Shown one piece after another: positions 35,637-44,729 of a stretch of 64,000 nt of DNA (position 1 is the first letter of the stretch; every line of letters begins with the position of its first letter). A program made the translations under genes and the position numbers. The notes beneath the pieces are model-generated. The model was not told the DNA's origin and made no database searches. It worked only from the letters and a program-made list of their open reading frames with translations. Source of the DNA: Nocardioides sp. S5 (GTDB lineage: Bacteria; Actinomycetota; Actinomycetes; Propionibacteriales; Nocardioidaceae); contig NZ_CP022296.1 in assembly GCF_017310035.1 (NCBI RefSeq), positions 1,178,001-1,242,000 on the forward strand, given 5' to 3'.

Positions 35637-36818
35637 ATGAGCTCCGAGCACGACACGCTGTCCGTGGGGATGGTGGGCTACGCCTTCATGGGGGTGGCCC
35701 ACTCCCAGGCATGGCGCAACGCCCCCCGCTTCTTCGACCTGCCGCTCCACCCGCGGATGGCGGCGGTGGCAGGCCGCGACCACGCCAAGGTCATCGCCGC
35801 GGCCTCCCGGCTCGGATGGGAGAGCACCGAGTCCTCGTGGCAGGCGCTCGTCGCCCGCGACGACATCGACCTCATCGACGTCTGCACCCCCGGTGACACG
35901 CACGCCGAGATCGCGATCGCGGCGCTCGAGGCCGGCAAGCACGTGCTGTGCGAGAAGCCGCTGGCCAACTCGGTCGAGGAGGCGGAGGCGATGGTGCGGG
36001 CGGCGGAGAGGGCCGCGGCGAACGGCGTACGTGCCATGGTCGGCTTCACCTACCGGCGCGTGCCCGCGATCGCCCTGGCCCGCCAGCTGGTCGCCGAGGG
36101 TCGCATCGGCACGATCCACCACGTCCGCGCGCAGTACCTCCAGGACTGGATCGTCGACCCCGAGGCGCCGCTGTCGTGGCGCCTGGAGCGGGCGCGGGCC
36201 GGGTCCGGGGCGCTGGGCGACATCGGCGCCCACATCATCGACCTGGCCCAGTTCATCACCGGGGACACCATCGCCACCGTGACCGGGAGGCTGGAGACGT
36301 TCGTCAAGGAGCGCCCGCTGCCCGCCGAGGCCCACACCGGGCTTTCGGGGACGGCCGGCACGAGTGGTCGCGGCCCGGTCGACGTCGACGACGCGGCCGC
36401 CTTCCTCGCCCACTTCCGCGGAGGCGCGCTGGGCGTGTTCGAGGCCACCCGGTTCGCGAACGGCCGCAAGAACGCCATCCGCATCGAGGTCAACGGATCC
36501 CGCGGGAGCCTGGCCTTCGACTTCGAGGACATGAACGTCCTGCACTTCTTCGACGGGTCCGAGGACGTGACGACCGCCGGCTTCCGCCGGATCCTGGTCA
36601 CCGAGCCCGAGCACCCCTACGTCGCCGCCTGGTGGCCCGCCGGTCACGTCATCGGCTACGAGCACGGCTTCACCCACCAGGTCGTCGACCTCGTCACCGA
36701 CATCGCCAGGGGCGTGGACCCCACGCCGTCGTTCGCCGACGGCCTGCAGGTCCAGCGGGTCCTGGCGGCCGTCGAGGCCAGCTCGCTCAGCTCCGCCTGG
36801 CAGGACGTACCTGCATGA
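35637..36818 (+). CDS. Gfo/Idh/MocA-family oxidoreductase
   Basis: 393 residues. N-terminal NAD(P)-binding Rossmann fold ([17 protein letters not shown]) and the family motif [16 protein letters not shown] near residues 104-119; [13 protein letters not shown] supplies catalytic Asp/His. Such enzymes oxidise or reduce sugars or inositols. Genome context (ROK regulator, CUT2 importer, TIM-barrel isomerase) says it acts on the imported compound. The exact sugar is not readable. Confidence 0.93.
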   Translation: MSSEHDTLSVGMVGYAFMGVAHSQAWRNAPRFFDLPLHPRMAAVAGRDHAKVIAAASRLGWESTESSWQALVARDDIDLIDVCTPGDTHAEIAIAALEAGKHVLCEKPLANSVEEAEAMVRAAERAAANGVRAMVGFTYRRVPAIALARQLVAEGRIGTIHHVRAQYLQDWIVDPEAPLSWRLERARAGSGALGDIGAHIIDLAQFITGDTIATVTGRLETFVKERPLPAEAHTGLSGTAGTSGRGPVDVDDAAAFLAHFRGGALGVFEATRFANGRKNAIRIEVNGSRGSLAFDFEDMNVLHFFDGSEDVTTAGFRRILVTEPEHPYVAAWWPAGHVIGYEHGFTHQVVDLVTDIARGVDPTPSFADGLQVQRVLAAVEASSLSSAWQDVPA

Positions 36819-36858
36819 CCGCACCGCTCCTGCACGACCCGCAACGAAGGGACACCCG

Positions 36859-37866
36859 ATGACTCGCCCTGTCACCCTGTTCACCGGCCAGTGGGCCGAC
36901 CTCCCGTTCGAGGAGGTCTGCCGGCTCGCGTCCGGCTGGGGCTACGACGGCCTGGAGATCGCCTGCTGGGGCGACCACTTCGACCCGTGGGCCGCGGTCG
37001 AGGACGACTCCTACGTCCCGGCCAAGCTGGAGGTGCTCGAGAAGCACGACCTGCAGGTCTTCGCGATCAGCAACCACCTCAAGGGCCAGGCGGTCTGCGA
37101 CGACCCGATCGACGAGCGCCACCGTGGCATCCTCCCTGACCGCATCTGGGGCGACGGCGAGGCGGAAGGAGTACGCCAGCGCGCCGCGGAGGAGATGAAG
37201 ATGACCGCGCGCGCCGCCCGCAGGCTCGGTGTCGACGTGGTGGTCGGGTTCACCGGCTCCTCGATCTGGAAGTACGTCGCGATGTTCCCGCCCGCCACGC
37301 AGGACATGGTCGACGCCGGCTACCAGGACTTCGCGGACCGCTGGAACCCGATCCTCGACGTCTTCGACAGCGAGGGTGTCCGCTTCGCCCACGAGGTGCA
37401 CCCCTCGGAGATCGCCTACGACTACTGGACGACGGTGCGCGCCCTGGAGGCCGTCGACCACCGTGAGGCCTTCGGCCTCAACTGGGACCCCAGCCACTTC
37501 GTGTGGCAGGACCTCGACCCCGTCGGGTTCCTCTGGGACTTCAAGGACCGGATCTACCACGTCGACTGCAAGGACGCGAAGAAGCAGGTCGGCAACGGCC
37601 GCAACGGCCGGATGGGCTCCCACCTCCCGTGGGCCGACCCGCGTCGCGGGTGGGACTTCGTCTCGACCGGGCACGGCGACGTCCCGTGGGAGCAGTGCTT
37701 CAGGATGCTCAACACCATCGGCTACGACGGGCCGATCTCGGTCGAGTGGGAGGACGCCGGGATGGACCGGCTCGTCGGGGCGCCCGAGGCGCTGGAGCTC
37801 GTACGACGCCTGGCGTTCGACGCGCCCGACGCCGCCTTCGACGCCGCCTTCAGCACGACGGACTAG
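36859..37866 (+). CDS. sugar phosphate isomerase/epimerase (AP-endonuclease-2 TIM barrel)
   Basis: 335 residues. A xylose-isomerase-like TIM barrel: [15 protein letters not shown] near the start, [35 protein letters not shown] and [11 protein letters not shown] provide the Glu/Asp/His metal ligands. IolE/IolH and related epimerases share this pattern. Located 40 bp after the oxidoreductase, presumably the next catabolic step. GAAGGGA precedes the ATG. Confidence 0.92.
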   Translation: MTRPVTLFTGQWADLPFEEVCRLASGWGYDGLEIACWGDHFDPWAAVEDDSYVPAKLEVLEKHDLQVFAISNHLKGQAVCDDPIDERHRGILPDRIWGDGEAEGVRQRAAEEMKMTARAARRLGVDVVVGFTGSSIWKYVAMFPPATQDMVDAGYQDFADRWNPILDVFDSEGVRFAHEVHPSEIAYDYWTTVRALEAVDHREAFGLNWDPSHFVWQDLDPVGFLWDFKDRIYHVDCKDAKKQVGNGRNGRMGSHLPWADPRRGWDFVSTGHGDVPWEQCFRMLNTIGYDGPISVEWEDAGMDRLVGAPEALELVRRLAFDAPDAAFDAAFSTTD

Positions 37867-37882
37867 AGCCCGCGCCTGGCCC

Positions 37883-37888
37883 TAGACT
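37883..37888 (+). promoter_or_regulatory. -10 box (TAGACT) of leaderless DUF1707 gene
   Basis: TAGACT, six bases, ATG at 37895. Confidence 0.5.
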
Positions 37889-37894
37889 CCCGGC

Positions 37895-38731
37895 ATGAGG
37901 GGCTTCCGGGCGAAGGACTCCGACCGCGACCGCTTCGTCGAGCTGATCGAGGCGGCGTACGTCGACGGGCAGCTGGGCGCGGTCGACCGTGACCTGCGGG
38001 TCTCCCGCGCGCTGTCTGCGGAGACGCTCGACGAGCTCCAGACGCTGACGCGCGACCTGCAGCCGCCGCCCGGCGGCGTGCCCGCCGTCGCGACGCGCAC
38101 CGCGGTGCACCCCGGCAGGCTCCTCGGCGTCCTGCTGCTCCTGGGGGCGGTGGTCGCGGTGCTCGGCATCGGGGTCGCCGCGCTGGTGCTCCTCGCGGAC
38201 GTCGACACCGGGTCGGACACGTCTCCGTCCGTCGCGGTCGAGTCGGGGCAGGCGGAGCCGGTGCCCCAGCAGCAGGCCGGGGCCGAGCCGTCCTTCGAGA
38301 TGACCCCGGCCGGGGTGCGCGGCTTCGTCCGGGCCTACGAGGGCCAGTTCGGCACGCGTGAGGCGTTCGAGGTGGGCTTCTTCCCCGCCCGGGTCGGCGT
38401 GCAGGTGCCGGTGCGCGGCTCCCGGCCGCGGATGGAGCGGTGGACCTGGGACGGCGAGTGGCGCCAGGACACCGAGGCGGGGGCGGTCGCGGGTCCGCTC
38501 GGGCTGGTCGACGTCGGCGCGATCGACGTACGCCGCCTGTTCGCCAACATCACCACGGCGCGCCGCACGCTCGAGGTCGAGGACGGGCGCTTCACGCACG
38601 CGCTGCTCGTCCGGTGGGGCGGCGACCCGGTGGAGCTCAACATCTACGTCAGCAACGACTTCAAGGAGACCGGCTACCTCAGCACGACGCCGTCGGGCCG
38701 GGTCGTGCGCAGCGTCCCCTACGGCGGCTGA
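37895..38731 (+). CDS. DUF1707 domain membrane protein
   Basis: 278 residues. A DUF1707 module (about 1-55; MRGFRAKDSDRDRFVELI) is followed by one membrane helix (about 76-103) and an extracytoplasmic C-terminal domain of about 150 residues. This ends in strands such as FTHALLVRWGGDPVELNIYV and has no recognised family. DUF1707 is often tied to envelope or stress proteins; the role is unknown. Leaderless start. Confidence 0.82.
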   Translation: MRGFRAKDSDRDRFVELIEAAYVDGQLGAVDRDLRVSRALSAETLDELQTLTRDLQPPPGGVPAVATRTAVHPGRLLGVLLLLGAVVAVLGIGVAALVLLADVDTGSDTSPSVAVESGQAEPVPQQQAGAEPSFEMTPAGVRGFVRAYEGQFGTREAFEVGFFPARVGVQVPVRGSRPRMERWTWDGEWRQDTEAGAVAGPLGLVDVGAIDVRRLFANITTARRTLEVEDGRFTHALLVRWGGDPVELNIYVSNDFKETGYLSTTPSGRVVRSVPYGG

Positions 38732-38736
38732 CACTT

Positions 38737-38760
38737 CCCACGTGACGGAGGCCACGTGGG
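38737..38760 (+). terminator. hairpin after DUF1707 gene
   Basis: CCCACGTG and CACGTGGG pair across an 8-nt loop 5 bp after the stop. No T-run. Confidence 0.5.
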
Positions 38761-38802
38761 CGCCGCCGTCGCGACGGCCGTGGCTGCGGCACGATGTCCG
38801 GC

Positions 38803-39834
38803 ATGAAGACGAACGCCGGCAACTTCTTCGAGGACTTCACGCTCGGGCAGGTCATCGAGCACGCCACCCCGCGCACGATCACCGAGGGTGACCGGGCGCT
38901 CTACGGCGCGATCTACCCGACCCGCTTCGCGGTCCCGTCCTCCGCGGAGTTCGCCGCCTCGGTCGGGCTCTCCCCGCACCCCGTCGAGGAGCTGGTGGGC
39001 TTTCACGTCGCCTTCGGCAAGACCGTCCCCGACGTGTCGCTCAACGCGGTGGCCAACCTCGGCTACGCGGAGTGCCGCTTCCACCTGCCGGTCGTGCCGG
39101 GCGACACGCTGCGCACCCGCTCGGAGGTCATCGGCCTCAAGGAGAACTCCAACGGGCGCACCGGCGTGGTGTGGGTGCGCTCGACCGCGACCAACCAGCG
39201 CGGCGAGGTCGTCATCGACTGGGCGCGCTGGGTGATGGTGCACAAGCGCTCGGCGGAGTCCCCTGCTCCCGAGACGGTGGTGCCGTCGCTTGCCGATGCC
39301 GTCGTCCCCGGCGACCTGGTCGTGCCCGCCGGCCTGGACTTCTCGGCGTACGACGCCGCGGCGGCCGGGTCGCCGCACCGGCTCGGCGACTACGAGGTGG
39401 GGGAGAGGATCGACCACGTCGACGGCGTGACCCTCACCGACGCCGAGCACATGATGGCCACGCGGCTGTGGCAGAACACCGCGAAGGTGCACTTCAACAC
39501 CGATGCCCGCCCCGACGGCCGACGCCTCGTCTACGGCGGCCACGTCATCTCGCTGGCCCGCTCGCTGTCCTTCAACGGCCTGGCCAACGCCCAGCTCGTC
39601 GCCGCGATCAACGCGGGCGCCCACGTCGCGCCGGCCTTCGCCGACGACACGGTCCACGCGTGGTCGGAGGTGCTCGAGGTCGCCGAGCTCGACGCGCCGG
39701 CCGTCGGCGCGCTGCGGCTGCGCCTGGTCGCGACCCGCGGGCGCGACGAGTCGATGACCCTGCGTGGTGCGGACGGGAAGTACGCCGACGGCGTGCTGCT
39801 CGACCTCGACTACTGGGCGTTCGTCCCGCGCTGA
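38803..39834 (+). CDS. MaoC-family double-hotdog dehydratase/hydratase
   Basis: 343 residues containing two MaoC-like hotdog halves. FFEDFTLGQVIEHATPRTITEGD opens the first, and VGERIDHVDGVTLTDAEHMM the second. Length and layout resemble mesaconyl-CoA (beta-methylmalyl-CoA) hydratases, but no lyase or mutase partner is adjacent. Start at ATG 38803, 7 nt after CACGAT; ATG 38794 is also possible. The last 25 bp overlap the convergent sulfotransferase gene. Confidence 0.85.
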   Translation: MKTNAGNFFEDFTLGQVIEHATPRTITEGDRALYGAIYPTRFAVPSSAEFAASVGLSPHPVEELVGFHVAFGKTVPDVSLNAVANLGYAECRFHLPVVPGDTLRTRSEVIGLKENSNGRTGVVWVRSTATNQRGEVVIDWARWVMVHKRSAESPAPETVVPSLADAVVPGDLVVPAGLDFSAYDAAAAGSPHRLGDYEVGERIDHVDGVTLTDAEHMMATRLWQNTAKVHFNTDARPDGRRLVYGGHVISLARSLSFNGLANAQLVAAINAGAHVAPAFADDTVHAWSEVLEVAELDAPAVGALRLRLVATRGRDESMTLRGADGKYADGVLLDLDYWAFVPR

Positions 39835-40907
39835 GGCGCACTCCGTCGCAGGAGGTCGGCCGTGACGAGGTCGAGCGCCTCGTCGAGGGTGGCCGGCACG
39901 GTGGCGACGCCCAGGCGGGCGAGGACGGTCGTGGCCGCCGCCACCAGCTCGGCGTCGGTCGCCTCGTCGGGCGTACGCCCTGAGCGCGGGTCGGCGGGCA
40001 GCAGGTCCGCGAGGTCGCCCACGACGTCGTACGTCCGTGCGCCGAGGTCGGCGACCGTGGCCCGCGAGCGCTCGAGGACCCAGCCGTGGTGGCGGGCGGG
40101 CAGCACGAACGACTCCCGGGTGGCGGAACCGGCCAGCGCGTCCGGCACGAACGTGCCCTTGACGTGGCGGGTGAGCGCTGGTGAACGGCGCGGCCGGGGG
40201 ATGCGCTCGTTGACCCGTCGCAGCAGCTCGGCCTCCACGAGCCCGAGCGAGTCGTTGGGGCGGCGCGCCTCGGTGTCGAGCCCCGTCACGTCGAGGCCCA
40301 GGACCGCGGCCGTGCGCGACCAGAGCTCGTCGCGAGGCGCGCCCGATCCGGGTACGACGGCGAGGTGGACGTGGTCGGACGGGATGCCTGCGGACCACCG
40401 GTCCGCGATGGCGGGCACGTCCTGGTAGCGCCAGAACTTCTGGTCGTCCTCGCCGCGCCGCACGGTCGCCAGGAAGCGACGGTAGGGCTGGCGGGCGCCC
40501 ATCTTCACGCGCTGCTGCCACGCCGAGGGCAGGACCCGGCCGAGGTCGCGCGCGGTGATCACGACGTGGACCTCGTCGGCGGCACGAGCGAGGTCGGCCA
40601 GCGCCCCGGCAGCCGCGTCGGGCGGTGAGTCGGCGAAGTGCTCGTTGCTGAGCAGGACGTCTCCGGACCAGTCGCGGGCCTCGTCGACGAGGCGCTGCCA
40701 CGTCGCGAGCTCGTGCTCGTCGAGCCGCTCGACGTGGGCGGTCATCCCCTTCACCAGCGCGGCGGCCGTGAAGTGCTCGCGACGGCCGGTGCCCGGGAGG
40801 AGCAGCCCGCGCCCGCGCAGCTCGTCGCGGTGGCGCCACCAGAGGTCCTGGAGGTAGGTGGTGCCCGACTTGGCCGTGCCGACGTGGAGGAACACGCGCC
40901 GAGCCAT
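39810..40907 (-). CDS. sulfotransferase-fold protein, paralogue of 26036-27115
   Basis: 365 residues. P-loop HVGTAKSGTTYLQD at residues 8-21 and 3'-phosphate motif VVITARDLGRVLPSAWQQ (about 120-137). The two paralogues share the GLLLPG-RREH and DVLLSNEHF/DVLLTHEFL segments. PAPS-dependent sulfation of an unknown acceptor. It is divergent from a methyltransferase across a 35-bp gap. Confidence 0.83.
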   Translation of the reverse strand: MARRVFLHVGTAKSGTTYLQDLWWRHRDELRGRGLLLPGTGRREHFTAAALVKGMTAHVERLDEHELATWQRLVDEARDWSGDVLLSNEHFADSPPDAAAGALADLARAADEVHVVITARDLGRVLPSAWQQRVKMGARQPYRRFLATVRRGEDDQKFWRYQDVPAIADRWSAGIPSDHVHLAVVPGSGAPRDELWSRTAAVLGLDVTGLDTEARRPNDSLGLVEAELLRRVNERIPRPRRSPALTRHVKGTFVPDALAGSATRESFVLPARHHGWVLERSRATVADLGARTYDVVGDLADLLPADPRSGRTPDEATDAELVAAATTVLARLGVATVPATLDEALDLVTADLLRRSAPQRGTNAQ

Positions 40908-40942
40908 GCCGGTGACCCTACTGGGTGCGGCAGACTCGCCCC

Positions 40943-41764
40943 GTGGCCTGGGATCGCGAGTTCTTCTACGACACCTACCCGCGCCTCGAGGCGCGGTTCG
41001 CGGCGCGCCTCGACGAGAGCCTCGCCCCGCGCGACCCCTCGATCATGCTGCAGGTGGTGCGCGAGCTCGACCTGCCGCCCGACAGCCGGGTGGTCGACGT
41101 CGGCTGCGGCGACGGGACCCACGCCTTCCGGCTGGCGACCCACTTCGGGCTGCGGGTCCTCGGCATCGACCCGGTGCAGCGCCACCTCGACCTGGCCCGC
41201 GCCGCCCGGCGCGACCTCGTCCCCGAGATCGCGTCACGCGTCTCCTTCGAGCGCGGCACCGCCACGGCCCTCCCGGTGCCCGACGCGTCGCTGGACCTGG
41301 TGTGGTGCCGCGACGTGATGGTCCACGTCGAGCACCCCGAGGACGCCTGGGCGGAGTTCGCCCGGGTGCTGCGTCCCGGCGGCCACGTCGTGTCGTACCA
41401 GGTGGTGGCGACCCACCTGCTGGCCCCCGACGAGGCCGACTGGCTCTTCGACGTGATGGGGGTGGTGCCTTCCAGCGCCGACGCGCGGGTCGTGGACAAG
41501 GCGATCGATCGCTCCGGCCTGGAAGTGGTCGACTCGATCGACCTGGCAGGGGAGTGGGGCGAGTGGTCGCAGGAGCAGGAGGGGGCGGGCGGCCGCGCGC
41601 TGCTGCACCTGGCGCGCCTGCTGCGCGAGCCCGAGCGCTACCGCGCCGAGTTCGGCGACGCGGCGTACGACGTGATGCTCGGCGACTGCCGCTGGCACGT
41701 GCACCGCATGTCGGGGGGCCTCGCGGGACGCCTCGACGTGCTCAGGCGGCCGCGCCGCGGTTAA
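40943..41764 (+). CDS. class I SAM-dependent methyltransferase
   Basis: 273 residues. Methyltransf_11/25 fold: VVDVGCGDGTHAFRLA (motif I, about 46-61), DPVQRHLDLA, and LDLVWCRDVMVHVEHPEDAW. Small-molecule methyltransferase of unknown acceptor. GTG 40943 lies 6 nt after CAGACT, a leaderless arrangement; GTG 40925 would add six residues. Confidence 0.88.
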   Translation: MAWDREFFYDTYPRLEARFAARLDESLAPRDPSIMLQVVRELDLPPDSRVVDVGCGDGTHAFRLATHFGLRVLGIDPVQRHLDLARAARRDLVPEIASRVSFERGTATALPVPDASLDLVWCRDVMVHVEHPEDAWAEFARVLRPGGHVVSYQVVATHLLAPDEADWLFDVMGVVPSSADARVVDKAIDRSGLEVVDSIDLAGEWGEWSQEQEGAGGRALLHLARLLREPERYRAEFGDAAYDVMLGDCRWHVHRMSGGLAGRLDVLRRPRRG

Positions 41765-41843
41765 TCGCTCGACCCCTCTTGACGCCTTTGGCAAGGTGGG
41801 TCCTCCGACGCACGAGAGCCTTCACGTCAACCCAGGAGGAGCC

Positions 41844-42029
41844 ATGGCCGACCAGGACCCCAACGCAGACATCAAGGCGAAGATGAGGGAGGCCCTCGAG
41901 CGCAAGAAGGGCCACCTCCATCCCGACGACAGCGCCTCAGCGCGCGAGAAGGCCCACGGCTCGGAGGTCAACGACAAGAACGTCGCCAAGCCGATGCACC
42001 GCCGCAAGGCAGGCGGCGGCGGGGTCTGA
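41844..42029 (+). CDS. DUF5302 domain small protein
   Basis: 61 residues, hydrophilic: MADQDPNADIKAKMREALERK, then EKAHGSEVN and PMHRRKAGGGG. This matches DUF5302, a short actinobacterial family of unknown function. AGGAGG lies 5 nt before the ATG, a strong ribosome-binding site suggesting high expression. TTGACG near 41778 may be a -35 element. Convergent with the MFS gene, 3 bp apart. Confidence 0.85.
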   Translation: MADQDPNADIKAKMREALERKKGHLHPDDSASAREKAHGSEVNDKNVAKPMHRRKAGGGGV

Positions 42030-42032
42030 GCC

Positions 42033-43226
42033 TCACCTGCCGGCGGACGGCTCCGACACGACGTCGTCCGCCGGCGCGAAGGCGCGCGCCAGCCAGAAGA
42101 GCGCCACGACCAGCACCAGCGGCACTGCGAAGCCGACACGCAGCGAGCCCGCGCCCACCGCACCGGTCATCACCGCGCCCAGCAGCGCGCCGACGTAGTT
42201 GAACTGGTTGAACCGCGCCACCACGGCGTCCACCCGCGCGCGCCGCGTCGCCGGGTCGGCGTCCCGGCCGGCGAGGGCCGCGGCGGCGGAGAAGCTGAGT
42301 GGCGCCACGACGGCGACCCCGCAGCCCAGCAGCGTGAAGCCGGCCACGGCCACCGGCCACGTCGGAGCCGCCACCACGAGGGCGAGGGCCACGAACGCGA
42401 TCGCCGCGCCCGCCCGCAGCAGCCGCACGGCACCCACCCGCTCGGTGAGCCGGTCGCCGACCAGCCGGACCAGCCCGCTCGCGACCAGGTAGGGGAGCGT
42501 GGCCAGGGCGACGAGATCCTCGGGTGCGTCGAAGACGTCGTCGAGGTAGACCGGTCCCCACGCCGCCGCAGCGGTGTCGACGGTGTAGAAGACGACGAGC
42601 GCGAGCCCGATCGTGACGATCGCGCGCCACGGCACGTCGGTCTCGGTCGACGTGGCAGCCGTGCCGTGGTCGCGGGCGAGGTACGGCGCCGCGGCGGCCG
42701 CGAGCGGCAGCAGCGACACCACTGCGATCGCCGACCACGGTGCCCCGCTCGTCGCGAGGGTCAGCACGGCTGCGACGACACCGCCGAGCGTCCACGCGCC
42801 GTGGCACGACGGCAGCACGACCCGGCCCATGCGGTGCTCGAGGGCCACCGCCTGCATGTTGCCGGTGGCGTCGACCAGCCCGAGCCCGACGCCGTACGCC
42901 GCCAGCGCGAGCACGAAGACCACCGCGGTCGGCGCGAGCACCACCACCGCCACCGAGCACGCGACGACGAGCAGCCCCGCCCGCAGCACGACGGCGCTGT
43001 CGAGGCGCGGGGCGAGCCGCTCGGCGAGGAGCGACCCGGCTCCGGCGAGCAGCACCATCATCAGCAGCACCCCCGACAGCGCGAGCTCGCCCAGGTCCCA
43101 CCGGTCCTGCAGGCGCGGCAGCCGGGTGGTGAGGCTGATGAAGACCAGGCCCTGGGTGAAGAAGGCCGCGGCGATCGCCGCGCGGGCGCGCCGCCGTCCG
43201 GTGTCCGCCGGCGGCGCTGCGCTCAT
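42033..43226 (-). CDS. MFS transporter
   Basis: 397 residues, about twelve membrane helices, with a short polar N-terminus (MSAAPPADTGRRRARAAIAA). Helix 1 begins AAFFTQGLVFISLTTRLP. No substrate signature. The group includes efflux permeases related to YfkF/YbjJ-type proteins. ATG 43226 is 7 nt after CACGAT on the minus strand. Confidence 0.87.
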   Translation of the reverse strand: MSAAPPADTGRRRARAAIAAAFFTQGLVFISLTTRLPRLQDRWDLGELALSGVLLMMVLLAGAGSLLAERLAPRLDSAVVLRAGLLVVACSVAVVVLAPTAVVFVLALAAYGVGLGLVDATGNMQAVALEHRMGRVVLPSCHGAWTLGGVVAAVLTLATSGAPWSAIAVVSLLPLAAAAAPYLARDHGTAATSTETDVPWRAIVTIGLALVVFYTVDTAAAAWGPVYLDDVFDAPEDLVALATLPYLVASGLVRLVGDRLTERVGAVRLLRAGAAIAFVALALVVAAPTWPVAVAGFTLLGCGVAVVAPLSFSAAAALAGRDADPATRRARVDAVVARFNQFNYVGALLGAVMTGAVGAGSLRVGFAVPLVLVVALFWLARAFAPADDVVSEPSAGR

Positions 43227-43275
43227 GCCGAGCATCGTGGCAGCCCGCGCACCGCGCCGTGGCAGACTCGCGGGC

Positions 43276-43854
43276 ATGTCTGCCCCTGCCTCTGCCCCTG
43301 CCCCCGAGCTCTGGTTGGTGCGCCACGGCGAGACCGAGTGGAGCCGTGACGGCAAGCACACCTCCACCACCGACCTGCCGCTGACCGACGTCGGCGAGGC
43401 CGCGGCCCGCGAGCTGGCCCCGCGGCTGGCCGACGTGGAGTTCGACCTGGTGCTCACCAGCCCGCGCCGGCGCGCCCGGCGTACGGCCGAGCTGGCCGGC
43501 TTCGGCGAGGCCGAGCTCGACGAGGACCTCGTCGAGTGGGCCTACGGCGACTACGAGGGCATCTCCACCCCCGAGATCCGCGAGACCGTCCCGGGCTGGA
43601 CCGTCTGGTCGCATCCGTCGCCCGGTGGCGAGAGCGCCGACGAGGTCGCCGCCCGTCTCGACCGCGTGGTGGAGCGTGCGCGCGGCCACCGCCGCACGCT
43701 CGTCTTCGCCCACGGCCACTCCTTGCGGGTGCTCACCGCCCGCTGGCTGGAGCAGTCCGCGACCGAGGGGCGCTTCTTCCGCCTCGACGTCTCGACGATC
43801 TCGGTGCTGGGCTTCGAGCGGGAGACGCCGGTCCTGCTGAAGTGGAACAGCTGA
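43276..43854 (+). CDS. histidine phosphatase (phosphoglycerate-mutase superfamily)
   Basis: 192 residues. RHG motif VRHGETEWS with the phospho-accepting His near residue 16, SPRRRARRTAEL, and the second catalytic His in FAHGHSLRVLT. Acid-type phosphatase; substrate unknown (sugar phosphate, nucleotide or cofactor). Leaderless: CAGACT is 7 nt before ATG. Divergent from the MFS gene. Confidence 0.92.
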   Translation: MSAPASAPAPELWLVRHGETEWSRDGKHTSTTDLPLTDVGEAAARELAPRLADVEFDLVLTSPRRRARRTAELAGFGEAELDEDLVEWAYGDYEGISTPEIRETVPGWTVWSHPSPGGESADEVAARLDRVVERARGHRRTLVFAHGHSLRVLTARWLEQSATEGRFFRLDVSTISVLGFERETPVLLKWNS

Positions 43855-43861
43855 GGCCGGC

Positions 43862-44707
43862 GTGCGGATCGACCTCCACACCCACTCCGCGGCCAGCGAC
43901 GGCACCGACACCCCCGGTGACCTGGTGCGCGCGGCCGCGGTGGCCGGGCTGGACGTCGTCGCGCTGACCGACCACGACGCGATGTCGGGCTGGGCGGAGG
44001 CTGCCCGGGCGGCCGACGAGGTCGGCATCACGCTCGTGCCGGGCCTCGAGATCAGCACGCGGCTCGGCCGCCGGGGCGTGCACCTGCTCGGCTACCTGCC
44101 CGACCCGACGTACCCGCCGCTGGTGGCCGCCCTCGACCGCATCCTCACGGGGCGCACCGAGCGCACCCCCGCGATCGTCGCGGCGCTGCGCGGGTACGGC
44201 ATCGACATCACCGAGGACGACGTACGCCGCGAGGCGGGCGGGTCCGTGGCCGCGGGGCGTCCCCACGTCGCCGACGCGCTGGTCCGCATGGGCATCGCGC
44301 GCGACCGCACCCAGGCCTTCGACGACCTGCTCAACCCGGGCCGCCCCGGCTACGCCAACCGCTACGCCACGCCCCTGGAGGAGATGATCGGGCTCGTCGT
44401 CGCGGCAGGTGGTGTCACCGTCATCGCCCATCCCTGGGGACGCAGCGGGCGCTCGGTCCTCGACGAGGCGGCGTTGGCCCGGCTCAAGGACGTCGGACTC
44501 GCCGGCATCGAGGTCGACCACCAGGACCACTCGCCGGCCGAGCGGGCCGAGCTGCGCGGCATCGCGCGCGACCTCGACCTCGTCGTCACCGGCAGCAGCG
44601 ACCACCACGGGCTCGGCAAGGTCGACCACGACCTCGGCGTGCACACGACCGACCCGGAGCAGTACGAGCGGCTGCTGTCGCTGGCGTCACCTCCGACGCA
44701 CCGCTGA
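43862..44707 (+). CDS. PHP-domain phosphoesterase (TrpH/RNase AM-like)
   Basis: 281 residues. All PHP metal motifs are present: DLHTHSAASDG, TDHDAMSG, GLEISTRLG, IAHPWG and GSSDHHG. Relatives hydrolyse 3',5'-bisphosphonucleotides (pAp) and trim RNA 5' ends. Because pAp is the waste of PAPS-dependent sulfotransfer, this could service the sulfotransferases in the window; that link is inference. GTG start, 7 bp after the phosphatase gene. Confidence 0.9.
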   Translation: MRIDLHTHSAASDGTDTPGDLVRAAAVAGLDVVALTDHDAMSGWAEAARAADEVGITLVPGLEISTRLGRRGVHLLGYLPDPTYPPLVAALDRILTGRTERTPAIVAALRGYGIDITEDDVRREAGGSVAAGRPHVADALVRMGIARDRTQAFDDLLNPGRPGYANRYATPLEEMIGLVVAAGGVTVIAHPWGRSGRSVLDEAALARLKDVGLAGIEVDHQDHSPAERAELRGIARDLDLVVTGSSDHHGLGKVDHDLGVHTTDPEQYERLLSLASPPTHR

Positions 44708-44729
44708 CCGGACGCGGGACACTCCAGCC

